From NCBI RefSeq assembly GCF_017301635.1, contig NZ_CP071091.1:6770001-6834000 (forward strand): a DNA stretch of 64,000 bases. Reading direction: 5' to 3'. Positions 28,032 through 37,067 of this stretch are shown one piece after another. Source of the DNA: Myxococcus landrumus. Lineage in GTDB: Bacteria > Myxococcota > Myxococcia > Myxococcales > Myxococcaceae. The stretch's first letter is position 1, and each line of letters starts with the position of its first letter. The position numbers and the translations under genes were made by a program. Under the pieces are notes generated by a model, which was given only the letters and a program-made list of their open reading frames with translations, was not told the origin of the DNA and made no database searches.

Positions 28032-28427
28032 TTAGTCGACTCGTCCCACTCCCACCGAATCCCTGGCGCGCGGGGGCCGCGCATTCACCTCCACCAGCAC
28101 CGCCCCCGGCGCCTGGCAGTACACCATCGTCCCCCGGTTGTTTCGAATCACATCGGAGACCTCCAGCCCATCGGCCAGGGCCCTCGCGTGAAACGCCAGC
28201 ACCGTCTCCACGTCGTCCACCAGGAAGCCCACGTGGAAGCCCTCCGGGTACTTCTCCTCCGGACGCTTGAGCCGCTGCAGCACCAGCACCAACCCCTCCC
28301 CGTCATTCAGGATGGCGATGGCGGGGGAGGCGCGATTGCTGGCGTGCTCGAACCCGAAGTAGCGCTCGAAGAACGCCGCGGTGCGCTGCACGTCGGGGAC
28401 CTGCAAGTCGAGGTGATTCAGCTTCAT
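28032..28427 (-). CDS. VOC (glyoxalase/dioxygenase superfamily) protein
   Basis: A 131-aa single-domain protein with two beta-alpha-beta-beta-beta modules: MKLNHLDLQVPDVQRTAAFF ... and GFHVGFLVDDVETVLAFH ..., with C-terminal GTMVYCQAPGAVLVEV. His5 (NHLD), His in FHVGFL and the Glu in LVEV are at the usual metal positions. The superfamily includes glyoxalase I, dioxygenases and antibiotic-binding proteins; the role cannot be chosen. The ATG at 28427 has GAGGG at 6 bases. The 28428-28648 interval upstream is non-coding. Confidence 0.85.
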   Translation of the reverse strand: MKLNHLDLQVPDVQRTAAFFERYFGFEHASNRASPAIAILNDGEGLVLVLQRLKRPEEKYPEGFHVGFLVDDVETVLAFHARALADGLEVSDVIRNNRGTMVYCQAPGAVLVEVNARPPRARDSVGVGRVD

Positions 28428-28648
28428 GGTGAGCCCTCTGGGCAAACGAATGCCCTCAAGGCCGTGGGTTCTCATCCGTGAAGGAGGAACAAGCGCTCCC
28501 ATCCTGGGAGTGACCGGGGCTCACCGAACCGGTCCGCCGTTTTTCGACCAACACCACCATACGCCAACCCCTCGAGCCCCCTGCAAGCCCGAAAACCCGG
28601 CGCGGCGCGAGACGCCCTTCCTCGCGCCGGCCGGGACGCTTCACAGCA

Positions 28649-30097
28649 CTACTCCTCCAGCGCGTTCGGGTAGCCCACCGACCCGATGTACGCGGGATGA
28701 TTCGGGTGGCACTCCGCCCCGACATCCGGGCAGGTGATGACACCGGTGAAAACGCGGTCTGGTAAGCTGAAGCGCTTCACCGTCACCGTGTAGTTCAGCG
28801 GATTCGCCGCGCTCGGCGGAGGCGAGAAGTTCGCCGCCTTGAGGCAGATGTCATACACACCCGTCGGAGGGATGTAGCCCTCGCGCCAGATGATGTTCTC
28901 CGGCCCCAATCCACTCGACGCATCCTGGTCCAGCTCGCCGTAGTCGGTGCTCGGCCCCGGGCCACGATTGTCGTAGTAGATGAACTTCCCCGTCGGAGTC
29001 CGGACCACCAGGTCCGCATCTCCATTGCGGCCCCACATCGCCGTGATTTGCAGCTTCCCGTGGCCACCGCCACCACCGCCCGTGCACACGCCTTGCGTAC
29101 ACGTCCGGCCCGGACCACAGACATTGCCACAGCCACCGCAGTTGTTCGCGTCACAGGACGTGTCCACACAGGCCTGACCGCACCGGGTCGTGGGAGGGGG
29201 GCAGCTCACCGGCGAGCACTGGTAGCTCCCCGGCGTATTCACACACTGGCTCCCCGGAGGACAGTTCGCCGTCCCATTCGAGCACTCGTCGATGTCCGTA
29301 CACGTCCGCCCATCGCCCCAGTACCCCGGCCTGCACGTGCAGGTGTAGCTGCCGGGGGTGTTCGTGCAGTAGGCGTGCGGCGAACACTGCGCCGTGCCGT
29401 TGGTGCACTCATTCACATCCACACACTGGCTGGGCTGGCCCTGGCATTGATAGCCAGGCTCAATGACGCATAATGGACTGCATCCGTCACCCGCCGCGCG
29501 GTTGGCGTCGTCGCACTGCTCACCCGTGCCCAGCTGGCCATCGCCGCACACGGCCGAGTTCGCCAGGCTGGTCGCCTCGATGGCATCCACCTGGTAGAGC
29601 GAGAGCAGCGCGCTGCGCAGGCGCACGTACCGGTACGGGACGCCGCGGTGGTAGGGCACCAGCGCGGAGTGGATGCCCAGGCCCAGGTCGATGAGGCTCA
29701 CCTGCGCCGCGGTGATGACCCCCATGTCCGCGCGCAGGAACTCCACCTCCGCCACCACCGACAGCGACAAGCCCCGGTAGTAGATGCGCAAGGGCCCATT
29801 GCCCTCTTCTCCAGCACCCATGTCCAACAGCAAGGAGCCACCCAGCAGGCCCAGGAAGTTGGCTGTGTTCCCATCCGGAGGGCCAATCGCGCTCTCCGGG
29901 CTGCCCACCAGGATGATGCCTCCCTGCACCACTTCGTCCGCGTACGGGTCAGGTGCCATCCTGACTTGCTGCTCCGCCGCTTCCCCCTCGGGAGGGAGCT
30001 CTTCGCCCTCGGGTACCGCTCCGCATGCACTCACCACGACGAAGGACAGGACCGCGCTCAACCAACGTGCCACTGAGACACTTCGATGGACCTTCAT
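28649..30097 (-). CDS. EGF/Cys-rich lipoprotein with C-terminal YfaP-like domain (copy 1)
   Basis: About 482 aa. The ATG at 30097 has GGAG at 6 bases and starts the signal MKVHRSVSVARWLSAVLSFV with lipobox VSAC. After a ~150-residue beta-rich domain comes a myxobacterial Cys-rich repeat (CGDGQLGTGEQCDD...GDGCSPLC, DUF4215-like), two calcium-binding EGF-like modules (DVNECTNGTAQC; DIDECSNGTANC), a Cys knot (CGGCGNVCGPGRTC), a Gly6 linker, and a domain starting LQITAMWGRNGDADLVV that fits the DUF2135/YfaP type. It is probably on the cell surface. It is paralogous, module for module, to the next gene. Confidence 0.88.
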   Translation of the reverse strand: MKVHRSVSVARWLSAVLSFVVVSACGAVPEGEELPPEGEAAEQQVRMAPDPYADEVVQGGIILVGSPESAIGPPDGNTANFLGLLGGSLLLDMGAGEEGNGPLRIYYRGLSLSVVAEVEFLRADMGVITAAQVSLIDLGLGIHSALVPYHRGVPYRYVRLRSALLSLYQVDAIEATSLANSAVCGDGQLGTGEQCDDANRAAGDGCSPLCVIEPGYQCQGQPSQCVDVNECTNGTAQCSPHAYCTNTPGSYTCTCRPGYWGDGRTCTDIDECSNGTANCPPGSQCVNTPGSYQCSPVSCPPPTTRCGQACVDTSCDANNCGGCGNVCGPGRTCTQGVCTGGGGGGHGKLQITAMWGRNGDADLVVRTPTGKFIYYDNRGPGPSTDYGELDQDASSGLGPENIIWREGYIPPTGVYDICLKAANFSPPPSAANPLNYTVTVKRFSLPDRVFTGVITCPDVGAECHPNHPAYIGSVGYPNALEE

Positions 30098-30503
30098 TTT
30101 CGCTCCATTCCACTCGACCGGCTGGACGAAGCCCCTGCCCAGGTTGACTCGCACTGGCGGAGGCTGCGTCGTGCCCCATGAAACGCACGTCCGCTTATTC
30201 CTGCGGAACCCCAACTGGGATTAGCGGCATTTCATGTAAAACCAAAAACAAAGCAGACGTCCGGTATCGCCAAGGCGCATGACAGTCGACATCGACTCTG
30301 CGGACCTCGTTACACTTGATACATCGGAGTCAACCTCGCCCCAGGTCGGAGCCTCCGTGAGACGCCGGGCTCCGACCTGGACACGGGGGCACACACACCT
30401 GTGCCGCCCAGCCCGCATGTGACGAGCCCTTGGCGGCGCTGCGGGGCCCCGGCCCCTCCCAGGCAGCACCTGGAACGGACCGGGGTGAGCCGCGCGCCGT
30501 GTT
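30098..30503. other. Non-coding interval between two paralogous lipoprotein genes
   Basis: This 406-bp gap holds the promoter of copy 1 at its left end (AT-richer stretch around 30225-30255) and a strong stem-loop at 30341-30380. I see no convincing small gene in it. Confidence 0.5.
30341..30380 (-). terminator. 13-bp stem-loop downstream of lipoprotein copy 2
   Basis: CCAGGTCGGAGCC (30341-30353) pairs perfectly with GGCTCCGACCTGG (30368-30380) around a 14-base loop, about 125 bases beyond the copy 2 stop. No T-run. Confidence 0.55.
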
Positions 30504-31922
30504 TCAGGGCAGGTTGAAGGGCCCCACGTTGGTGGGGCTCTCCGGTGTACACGGTTGCAGGAATTGAGGCGCCGTGAATGTCTTTGAGAGCTCGACGTCC
30601 GGCAGGCCGTTGCGTCGAATGCGGACGCCCACGCTGACGGGGTCCTGCGGCGTCACGTACGGGATGAAGCCCGTCACCGCCGCGCAGACCCGATAATCCC
30701 CCGTGGGCGGCGTCGTGCTCTCCGCCCAGAAGATGTTCTCCGGTCCCTTGCCCAACTGGTCGTCCACGTCGAGCTGCCCATAGTCCGTCAGGGGCCCCGG
30801 CCAGCGGTTCGCGAAGGAGATGAGCTTGCCCGAGGGCGTGAGGACCAGCAGGTCCCCATTCCCATTGCGGCTCCACGTCATGGTGACCTGGAGCTTCTTC
30901 GCCCCGCCACACACGCCCGCGGTACACGTCGTGCCCGTGCCACAGGCGTTTCCACACGTGCCGCAGTGGGCGTTGTTCGACAGGACGTCCACGCACTCCC
31001 CGGCGCACGTCATCCGAGGCGGCAGACACACGGGCGTCGTGCACACGCCCACCGTGCACGTCTTCCCCGCGCCGCAGGCGTTTCCACACGCGCCGCAGTG
31101 GCTGTTGTTCGACAGGACGTCCACACAGGCCCCGCCGCACATCAGCCGGGGCGGCAGACAGGCCGGCATGCAGAGGTAGCTTCCGGGGAGGTTGACGCAG
31201 ACCTCGGCGGGAGCACACGTGTCCGTTCCATCGGCGCACTCGTCGATGTCGCGGCAGACGCTCGGCTCACCCGTGCAGCGGAAGCCGGGCTCCAACTGAC
31301 ACAGGAGGCTGCACCCATCCCCCGGGAGGATGTTTCCGTCGTCACACGTCTCGTTGCCTGCAATCCGCCCGTCTCCGCAGAGCGACGGCAGCGACGGCAG
31401 CGTCGTCACCGCGTCCACTTCATACATCGCGAGCGACGCCCCCCACAGCCTCACGTAGCGATACGTCATCAGCGGACGGTCGAAGGGAACCAGCGTCACA
31501 TGCGTCCCGGGCCCCAGCTCCACCAGGTTCAGCGGCCCCCAGGCCACGACATCACCATCCGCGCCCAGGAAGTCCACGTGAGACTGCACCGGCAGCGTCA
31601 GCCCTTGGTAATACACAGACAACGGCGCCCACCCCTCCTCGCCCTCCCCCATGTCCAGCACCAGGGCCGCGCCGAACGCCTCCATCATCGTCGCGCCCTT
31701 CCCATCCGGCGCCCCCAACGCGCGCTTCGGGTTGAGCACCCACCATGATGTCTCCGGGTCCACCGCGTCCGCGTGGTTCGCCAGTCCATCCATCGACGTC
31801 ACCGGCGCCTCACTCGACGCCTCGCTCACCCCACCCCACTGACTCTCCTCCTCCGGAGTCAGCCCGCCACCACACGCACCCAACGCCATACACGCCAGCA
31901 CACCCCAGCCCAGTCGCTTCAT
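30504..31922 (-). CDS. EGF/Cys-rich lipoprotein with C-terminal YfaP-like domain (copy 2)
   Basis: About 472 aa from the ATG at 31922 (GGAAGAG before it), signal MKRLGWGVLACMALGAC with a clear lipobox LGAC. The order of modules matches copy 1: an N-terminal ~150-residue domain (ALGAPDGKGATMMEAFGAAL), a DUF4215-like Cys-rich repeat (CGDGRIAGNETCDDGN...GDGCSLLC), one EGF-like module (DIDECADGTDTC), two tandem repeats with the shared core CGACGNACGAGKTC / CGTCGNACGTGTTC, and the YfaP-like domain (LQVTMTWSRNGNGDLLVLT). Copy 1 has two EGF modules and one Cys knot; copy 2 has the reverse. Likely surface adhesin-like; function not known. Confidence 0.88.
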   Translation of the reverse strand: MKRLGWGVLACMALGACGGGLTPEEESQWGGVSEASSEAPVTSMDGLANHADAVDPETSWWVLNPKRALGAPDGKGATMMEAFGAALVLDMGEGEEGWAPLSVYYQGLTLPVQSHVDFLGADGDVVAWGPLNLVELGPGTHVTLVPFDRPLMTYRYVRLWGASLAMYEVDAVTTLPSLPSLCGDGRIAGNETCDDGNILPGDGCSLLCQLEPGFRCTGEPSVCRDIDECADGTDTCAPAEVCVNLPGSYLCMPACLPPRLMCGGACVDVLSNNSHCGACGNACGAGKTCTVGVCTTPVCLPPRMTCAGECVDVLSNNAHCGTCGNACGTGTTCTAGVCGGAKKLQVTMTWSRNGNGDLLVLTPSGKLISFANRWPGPLTDYGQLDVDDQLGKGPENIFWAESTTPPTGDYRVCAAVTGFIPYVTPQDPVSVGVRIRRNGLPDVELSKTFTAPQFLQPCTPESPTNVGPFNLP

Positions 31923-32144
31923 GGAACGCTCTTCCCCCTCATGGGCGAGCTCGGCACTTCGTGCGCCAGCGCCCTCTTCAAGAGGAGGGGAAGCTAAGAG
32001 CCGGCGTCTCGCGCGGACATCCGCCACGGATTCGCGACAGGTGTCTCGCGCTCAACGTGACTTGGACCTCCACGCCGGGCCTTCACGGTGGATGTCGCTC
32101 GCACGACACCCACCGGGCCCCCGCGCTCACTTCGTGCGCCCACA

Positions 32145-32159
32145 GGGGCCTGAGGCCCC
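32145..32159 (-). terminator. Stem-loop after the URC operon
   Basis: GGGGCC-TGA-GGCCCC, a 6-bp GC stem with a 3-base loop, 9 bases past the upp stop. Likely end of the leftward uracil-catabolism transcript. Confidence 0.5.
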
Positions 32160-32168
32160 CCGGAGCAC

Positions 32169-32804
32169 CTACTTGGTTCCGAAGAGACGGTCTCCCGCGT
32201 CGCCCAGGCCCGGGATGATGTAGCCGTGCTCGTTCAGGCGCTCATCCACCGCGGCCGTGTACACATGGACGTCCGGGTGGTGCTCCCGAAGCGTGGCCAG
32301 GCCCTCCGGACACGCCAGGAGACAGACGAAGCGCAGCGAGCCGGGCTTGCTCTTCTTCAGCCGCTGCAGCGCCGCCACCGCCGAGTTGCCCGTGGCGAGC
32401 ATCGGGTCACACACCACCACGTCGCGGTCCGCCAGGTGTCCCGGCACGCGGTAGTAGTACTCCACCGGCGTCAGCGTCTCCGGGTCTCGATACAACCCGA
32501 TGTGTCCCACGCGCGCGGAGGGCACCAGTTGGAGCATCCCGTCGAGGATGCCCTGCCCGGCGCGCATGATGGCCACCAGCACCAGCTTCTTGCCTTCCAG
32601 CATGGGCGCGCGCATGGGCGCCATGGGCGTCTGGATGTCCTCGTCGGCCAGCTTCAAATCACGGAACGCCTCGTACGCGAGCAGGAGGGAAATCTCCTGG
32701 AGCAGCGTGCGAAAGGTCGCGGTGCTCGTCTCCACCCGACGCATCAGCGTCAGCTTGTGTTTCACCAGCGGGTGGTCCACCACGGTGCAGTTCGGGAACT
32801 CCAT
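32169..32804 (-). CDS. upp: Uracil phosphoribosyltransferase (URC6 role)
   Basis: A 211-aa enzyme converting uracil + PRPP to UMP. The PRPP loop is visible as VVVCDPMLATGNSA and the uracil-binding C-terminus as YIIPGLGDAGDRLFGT. The length is normal for Upp. The ATG at 32804 has AGGAGG at 6 bases. It is the last gene of a four-gene leftward operon with URC4 and URC1 homologues. In the URC pathway of yeast the same activity (URC6) is the first step of uracil degradation, so here it probably feeds catabolism rather than only salvage. Confidence 0.95.
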   Translation of the reverse strand: MEFPNCTVVDHPLVKHKLTLMRRVETSTATFRTLLQEISLLLAYEAFRDLKLADEDIQTPMAPMRAPMLEGKKLVLVAIMRAGQGILDGMLQLVPSARVGHIGLYRDPETLTPVEYYYRVPGHLADRDVVVCDPMLATGNSAVAALQRLKKSKPGSLRFVCLLACPEGLATLREHHPDVHVYTAAVDERLNEHGYIIPGLGDAGDRLFGTK

Positions 32805-32830
32805 TGTGTCCCTCCTGGGAGCAGCGTTGG

Positions 32831-34042
32831 TCAGAACACCGTTCCGTCGCTCTCGACGCGAATCGGTGGCACGCCTCCGGGACGCAGCTCGGCGGCCACC
32901 TTGCGGCCCGCCGTCCACGTCCCGCCTTGAAGCACCTTCCCCAGGGGCAGCTCCTCGTTGCTCATTCCCAACCGCCCCCGGACCAACGCGGCGACACGGT
33001 CCAACAACGCCACCGTCAGCGCGCGCCACTCTACAATGGGCTCCTCGCTGGGGTGCAGGACCTGCTGCGTGAGCCCCATGTCCCTGGGCACCAGCACCCC
33101 CAGGTCCACGAAGAGCCCTCCGTTGCGGTACTCGGGCAGGCCGGTGAGCCCGTCCAGCTCCACCACCCGCACGCCCGCCTCCGCCAGCGGCTCCACCAGC
33201 GAGTACGTCAGCCACTGGGACAACTTGTGGAAGGGCACCAGCGCGTCCACGCTCTCCACCGGGCCCAGCGCGGAGTGCGGCCACACGTCGCCCAGGTTCA
33301 CCGCGTCCACCATCACCCGTCCCGGCCAGATGGGGCCCAACAGCTCCAGCACCAACCCGAGCAGCTCGGAGGCGCGCGCGCTGTGTCCCTGCGCGATGAC
33401 GATGTCGTGCAGCGCGCCGGGCCGGGGCAGCACCTTCGACAGCCCGTGCATCAGGTGCAGGCGGCCTTCCAGACCGTCGAGCGGGTTCGACTCGGAGACC
33501 TGGAGCCCGCGCGCCAGGGACTCGCGCGTCAGCCGTCCCAGCGCCTCCGAGTCCGCGCGCAGCGGCCAGTCCGGGTCCGAGGAGAAGGCGCCGTCCATGA
33601 ACATGCGGAAGCTGGCCACGGCCAGCCCCTCCGAGCGCGCCCACGTCCCGCCGCCCTGCTCGCGGTAGCGCCACTTGGGCCCGCTGCCCGCGTCCAGCAG
33701 CACGCTCACCACGGCCAGGTCCAGCTTCGCCCGCGCGCGCTCCTGCGGCGTGGCGTCCTTCAGCCGCGCCTCCAGCTCCTCCACGCGCTTCACGCCCCCT
33801 GCGTCGAAGTGGCGCCAGCGGCTGTGCAGGGGGATGTCCAGCGCGGGGTAGGCCTCGCGCGTGACGTCCAGCACCCTGTCCACCACCGCGGGCAGGCGCG
33901 AGGGCTCGACGCGGAAGTGGGTCAGCTTGCCCGCGAGCCCCAGGTCGAGGAGCTGGTGGCAGCGCTCCCGAATGGCCGCCGGCGTGCGCAGCCACGCCAC
34001 CGCCGGAGAGACATCCGGCCTCGACAACGAATGCTCAGGCAT
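32831..34042 (-). CDS. URC4/Urg3-family uracil-catabolism protein (DUF1688)
   Basis: A 403-aa protein resembling the URC4/Urg3 (DUF1688) family throughout: AVAWLRTPAAIRERCHQLL at the start, WRHFDAGG, LLDAGSGPKWRYRE, FMDGAFSSDPDWPLRAD, FHKLSQWLTYSLVEPL, ELDGLTGLPEYRNGGLFVD. Family members are needed for uracil breakdown by the URC route, working with URC1; the exact reaction is not settled to my knowledge. Its start overlaps the URC1 stop by 8 bases, and upp follows after 26 bases, so it is firmly in the operon. Confidence 0.9.
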   Translation of the reverse strand: MPEHSLSRPDVSPAVAWLRTPAAIRERCHQLLDLGLAGKLTHFRVEPSRLPAVVDRVLDVTREAYPALDIPLHSRWRHFDAGGVKRVEELEARLKDATPQERARAKLDLAVVSVLLDAGSGPKWRYREQGGGTWARSEGLAVASFRMFMDGAFSSDPDWPLRADSEALGRLTRESLARGLQVSESNPLDGLEGRLHLMHGLSKVLPRPGALHDIVIAQGHSARASELLGLVLELLGPIWPGRVMVDAVNLGDVWPHSALGPVESVDALVPFHKLSQWLTYSLVEPLAEAGVRVVELDGLTGLPEYRNGGLFVDLGVLVPRDMGLTQQVLHPSEEPIVEWRALTVALLDRVAALVRGRLGMSNEELPLGKVLQGGTWTAGRKVAAELRPGGVPPIRVESDGTVF

Positions 34043-35288
34043 CGAGCTCCCTCCCCTTCACCTGCGCCAGGCCCTCGGCGTCCGCCACGGGGCCCTTGGT
34101 GAAATAGCCCGCCGCCTTCTTCGCCTCCATCTCCACCTTCGCGTCGGCGGGGATGAGGCCCTCGGGGATGGGGACGCGCTCGAGGATTTCGATGCCCGAG
34201 CGGACAATCGCATCGTGCTTCATGTCGCTCATCGACACGAAGCGGTGGATGCGGGTGATGCCCAGCCAGTGCAGCACGTCCGGCATCAGCTCCTGGAAGC
34301 GCATGTCCTGCACGCCCGCGACACACTCGGTGCGCTGGAAGTAGGTGGCCGCGGAGTCGCCGCCCTCCTGCCGCTTGCGCGCGTTGTAGACCAGGAACTT
34401 GGTCACCTCGCCCAGCGCGCGGCCCTCCTTGCGCAGGTACACGATGATGCCCGCGCCGCCGGCCTGCGCCGTGCGCACGCACTCCTCGATGCCGTGCGCC
34501 AGGTACGGACGGCACGTGCAGATGTCGCTGCCGAACACGTCGGAGCCATTGCACTCGTCATGCACGCGCACCGCCAGCGGGATGTCCCGGTTGGACACGG
34601 AGGCGACATCGCCAAACGCATACAACGTGAGCCCGCCGATGGGCGGCAGGAAGACGTGCAGGTCCGGGCGCGTAATCAGCTCCGGGAACATGCCGCCCGT
34701 GTGCTCGAAGAGACCTCGGCGCAGCGCGCTCTCCGTCATGCCGAAGCGCTTCGCGATGCCCGGCAGGTGCCACACCGGGTCCACCGCGGCCTTCACCACC
34801 TTGATGTCGCCGTTGGCGGTGAGCAGGTCTCCATCGGGCGTGAGCCGGCCCGCCTCCACCGCGTCGCGCAGCTCCGGCAGGTTGATGTGCGCGCGCGTGA
34901 CGGCGATGGTGGGACGGAAGTCGATGCCCTGGTCCGCGTACGAGCGGAAGGCCTGCGGCGCCACCGCGCCCCACGGGTCCAGCGAGACGATGCGCTCCGG
35001 GTCACTCCAGGACGGGTGCGGACCAATCTCCGCCGCGGGCGACGTGTCCTTGAGGTCCGCGCGGTGGTCCTGCGGCAGCATGCCCGCCGCCACCGCCAGC
35101 GCGCGATACACGGCGTAGGAGCCCGCGTGCGTGCCGATGACGTTGCGGTGCGCCGCCTCGGTCAGCGTGGCGACAACGGGGCCCCGGCGCAGCGGGTCCG
35201 ACTCTCCCCAGCGGATGGCGACCCCGGGCGTGTCTCCATCCGGATGCGAGGTGAGGCGGATGTGATTGACGGGCTTCTTGTCTGCCAT
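34035..35288 (-). CDS. URC1: GTP-cyclohydrolase-II-like enzyme of uracil catabolism
   Basis: About 417 aa from ATG 35288 (AAGGAG at 8 bases). The C-terminal half has the RibA fold with the zinc Cys set C246, C257 and C259 (HDECNGSDVFGS, ICTCRPYL) and RKEGRALGEVTKF. A ~190-residue N-terminal extension not found in RibA (VNHIRLTSHPDGDTPGVAIRW, GPHPSWSDPERIVSLDPWGA) is typical of URC1. RibA opens GTP; URC1 is thought to open the pyrimidine ring of a uracil nucleotide. Its coupling to URC4 and upp, with no riboflavin genes near, supports the catabolic role over riboflavin synthesis. Confidence 0.9.
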   Translation of the reverse strand: MADKKPVNHIRLTSHPDGDTPGVAIRWGESDPLRRGPVVATLTEAAHRNVIGTHAGSYAVYRALAVAAGMLPQDHRADLKDTSPAAEIGPHPSWSDPERIVSLDPWGAVAPQAFRSYADQGIDFRPTIAVTRAHINLPELRDAVEAGRLTPDGDLLTANGDIKVVKAAVDPVWHLPGIAKRFGMTESALRRGLFEHTGGMFPELITRPDLHVFLPPIGGLTLYAFGDVASVSNRDIPLAVRVHDECNGSDVFGSDICTCRPYLAHGIEECVRTAQAGGAGIIVYLRKEGRALGEVTKFLVYNARKRQEGGDSAATYFQRTECVAGVQDMRFQELMPDVLHWLGITRIHRFVSMSDMKHDAIVRSGIEILERVPIPEGLIPADAKVEMEAKKAAGYFTKGPVADAEGLAQVKGRELDA

Positions 35289-35347
35289 GAAACGCACTCC
35301 TTGCGGGCGCGATGGGAGCTCGAGCGAGGCGGAGAGAGGGCGACGGC

Positions 35348-36832
35348 TCAGCTCATCCACGAGCCGTCAGTGCGGGCCGACCACTTGCGGGTGACCTTCT
35401 TGAGCTGCGTCCAGAAGTCGAGGCTGGAAGGCCCGGTGATATCCCCATGGCCAAAGCGGGACTCGCCCGTGCCGCCGAAGGAGAAGGGCTCGCGGGGAAC
35501 GGGGACACCCACGTTGACGCCCACCATGCCCGCGTGGACGCCCTCCACCACCGCCTGCGCCACCGCGCCGCTGGTGGTGAAGATGGACGCGGCGTTGCCA
35601 TAGGGCGACGCGTTCTCCACCGCCAGCGCCGCCGACAGCGTGGGCACGCGGATGATGGAGAGCACCGGGCCGAACAGCTCGCGCCGCGCGGCCTCCATGT
35701 CCGGCCGCACCTGGTCCAGGATGGTCGGCCCCAGCCAGTGGCCTTGCGCCCACGCCTCGCCCTTCGGACGCTTGCCGCGCCCGTCGAGCACCACGTTGGC
35801 GCCCTCCGACTCCGCGCGGGCGATGGCCTTCTCCAGCCGCTCCACGGAGGCCTTGTCGATAATGGCGCCCATCCCCGGCCCCACCTCGATGCTCTCCGCG
35901 CGGCGAACGACATCCGTGAGCACCTGCCCCACGTCGCCGACCGCCAGCAGCACGCTGCCCGCCATGCAGCGCTGCCCCGCGCAGCCGGTGAACGAGTCCA
36001 CCACCGCCTGCGCGGTGAGCTCCGGGTCCGCGTCCGGGGCGATGATGAGGTGGTTCTTCGCGCCGCCCAGCGCCAGCACGCGCTTGCCGCGCTCGCTGCC
36101 CCGCACATAGACCTGCCGCGCCACCGCCGAGGACCCCACGAAGGCCAGCGCCTTCACCTCCGGGTGCTCCACCAGCGCGTCCACCGTCTCCTTGCCGCCG
36201 TGGACGATGGAGAAGACACCCGCGGGATATCCCGCCTCGTGCATCAGCTCGCCCAGCGCGCACGCGGTGAGCGGCACCTTCTCCGACGGCTTCAGGATGA
36301 AGACGTTGCCCAGCGTGACGGCGATGGGGAACATCCACATCGGCACCATCCCCGGGAAGTTGAACGGGGTGATGCCCGCGACGATGCCCATGGGCTCGCG
36401 GCGGTATTCACACGTGACGCCCCGGCTCACTTCCAGGTGCGAGCCGCTGTCCAGGTTCTGCAGCGACAGCGCGAACTCACACACCTCCAGGCCCTTGAGC
36501 AGTCCGGCGCGGGCCTCGGCCACCGTCTTGCCCGCCTCGCTGGCGGCCAGGTTCGCCAGCCGGTTCAGGTCCTTCTCCAGCAGGTGACGGAAGCGGAAGA
36601 GGTACTGCGTGCGCTCCCGCAGCGGCAGGGTGCGCCAGGACGCCAGCGCGGGACGCGCGGCCTCGACGACCTGGTCCACACCCGCGGCGGAGGTGAGAGG
36701 GACACGGCCAATGACGGTGCCGGTGTACGGGCTTCGCACGTCGAGCAGCGTCGCGCCTTCCGGCATCCGCCACTCGCCTCCCGCCAGGTTCCGACACAGG
36801 ACGACGTTCTCGGGAAGCTCCACGAACGACAA
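35348..36832 (-). CDS. mmsA: CoA-acylating (methyl)malonate-semialdehyde dehydrogenase
   Basis: A 494-aa aldehyde dehydrogenase of the MmsA type. Seen: FNFPGMVPMWMFP near the N-domain, KPSEKVP, FVGSSAVA, the catalytic Cys in TGCAGQRCMAG, and the characteristic end GGTGESRFGHGDITG. It converts malonate or methylmalonate semialdehyde with CoA and NAD+ to acetyl- or propionyl-CoA. The start is a TTG at 36832, supported by GGAGG 8 bases upstream. It is first in the operon with URC1, URC4 and upp (59-base gap to URC1). The URC route ends in a C3 acid (3-hydroxypropionate in yeast), so disposing of malonate semialdehyde is a logical job here. Confidence 0.93.
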   Translation of the reverse strand: MSFVELPENVVLCRNLAGGEWRMPEGATLLDVRSPYTGTVIGRVPLTSAAGVDQVVEAARPALASWRTLPLRERTQYLFRFRHLLEKDLNRLANLAASEAGKTVAEARAGLLKGLEVCEFALSLQNLDSGSHLEVSRGVTCEYRREPMGIVAGITPFNFPGMVPMWMFPIAVTLGNVFILKPSEKVPLTACALGELMHEAGYPAGVFSIVHGGKETVDALVEHPEVKALAFVGSSAVARQVYVRGSERGKRVLALGGAKNHLIIAPDADPELTAQAVVDSFTGCAGQRCMAGSVLLAVGDVGQVLTDVVRRAESIEVGPGMGAIIDKASVERLEKAIARAESEGANVVLDGRGKRPKGEAWAQGHWLGPTILDQVRPDMEAARRELFGPVLSIIRVPTLSAALAVENASPYGNAASIFTTSGAVAQAVVEGVHAGMVGVNVGVPVPREPFSFGGTGESRFGHGDITGPSSLDFWTQLKKVTRKWSARTDGSWMS

Positions 36833-37067
36833 GCGCGCACCCTCCTGCGGTGAGTGAGGACGTGCGGCTCATCGTATCCGTGAAGACAGACAGGTAAGCA
36901 ACCCACCCCCCTCGAATGCCCTCCCTCGGCGCCACCGAGTGTCCGTCACCCCAGCACTTCGCCTGTCGGAAACAAGACCCGCGGCCCCGCGATGCATGCG
37001 GCGCGTGGGCCGCACCGCGTCAAGAATTGAACAGGGTGGGCATGGACTCAGGTGGGAGCAATGTCTT

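Noticed and set aside
34035..35288. Riboflavin synthesis GTP cyclohydrolase II (ribA)
   Set aside because: It has the URC1 N-terminal extension, is coupled to URC4 and upp, and no rib gene is nearby.
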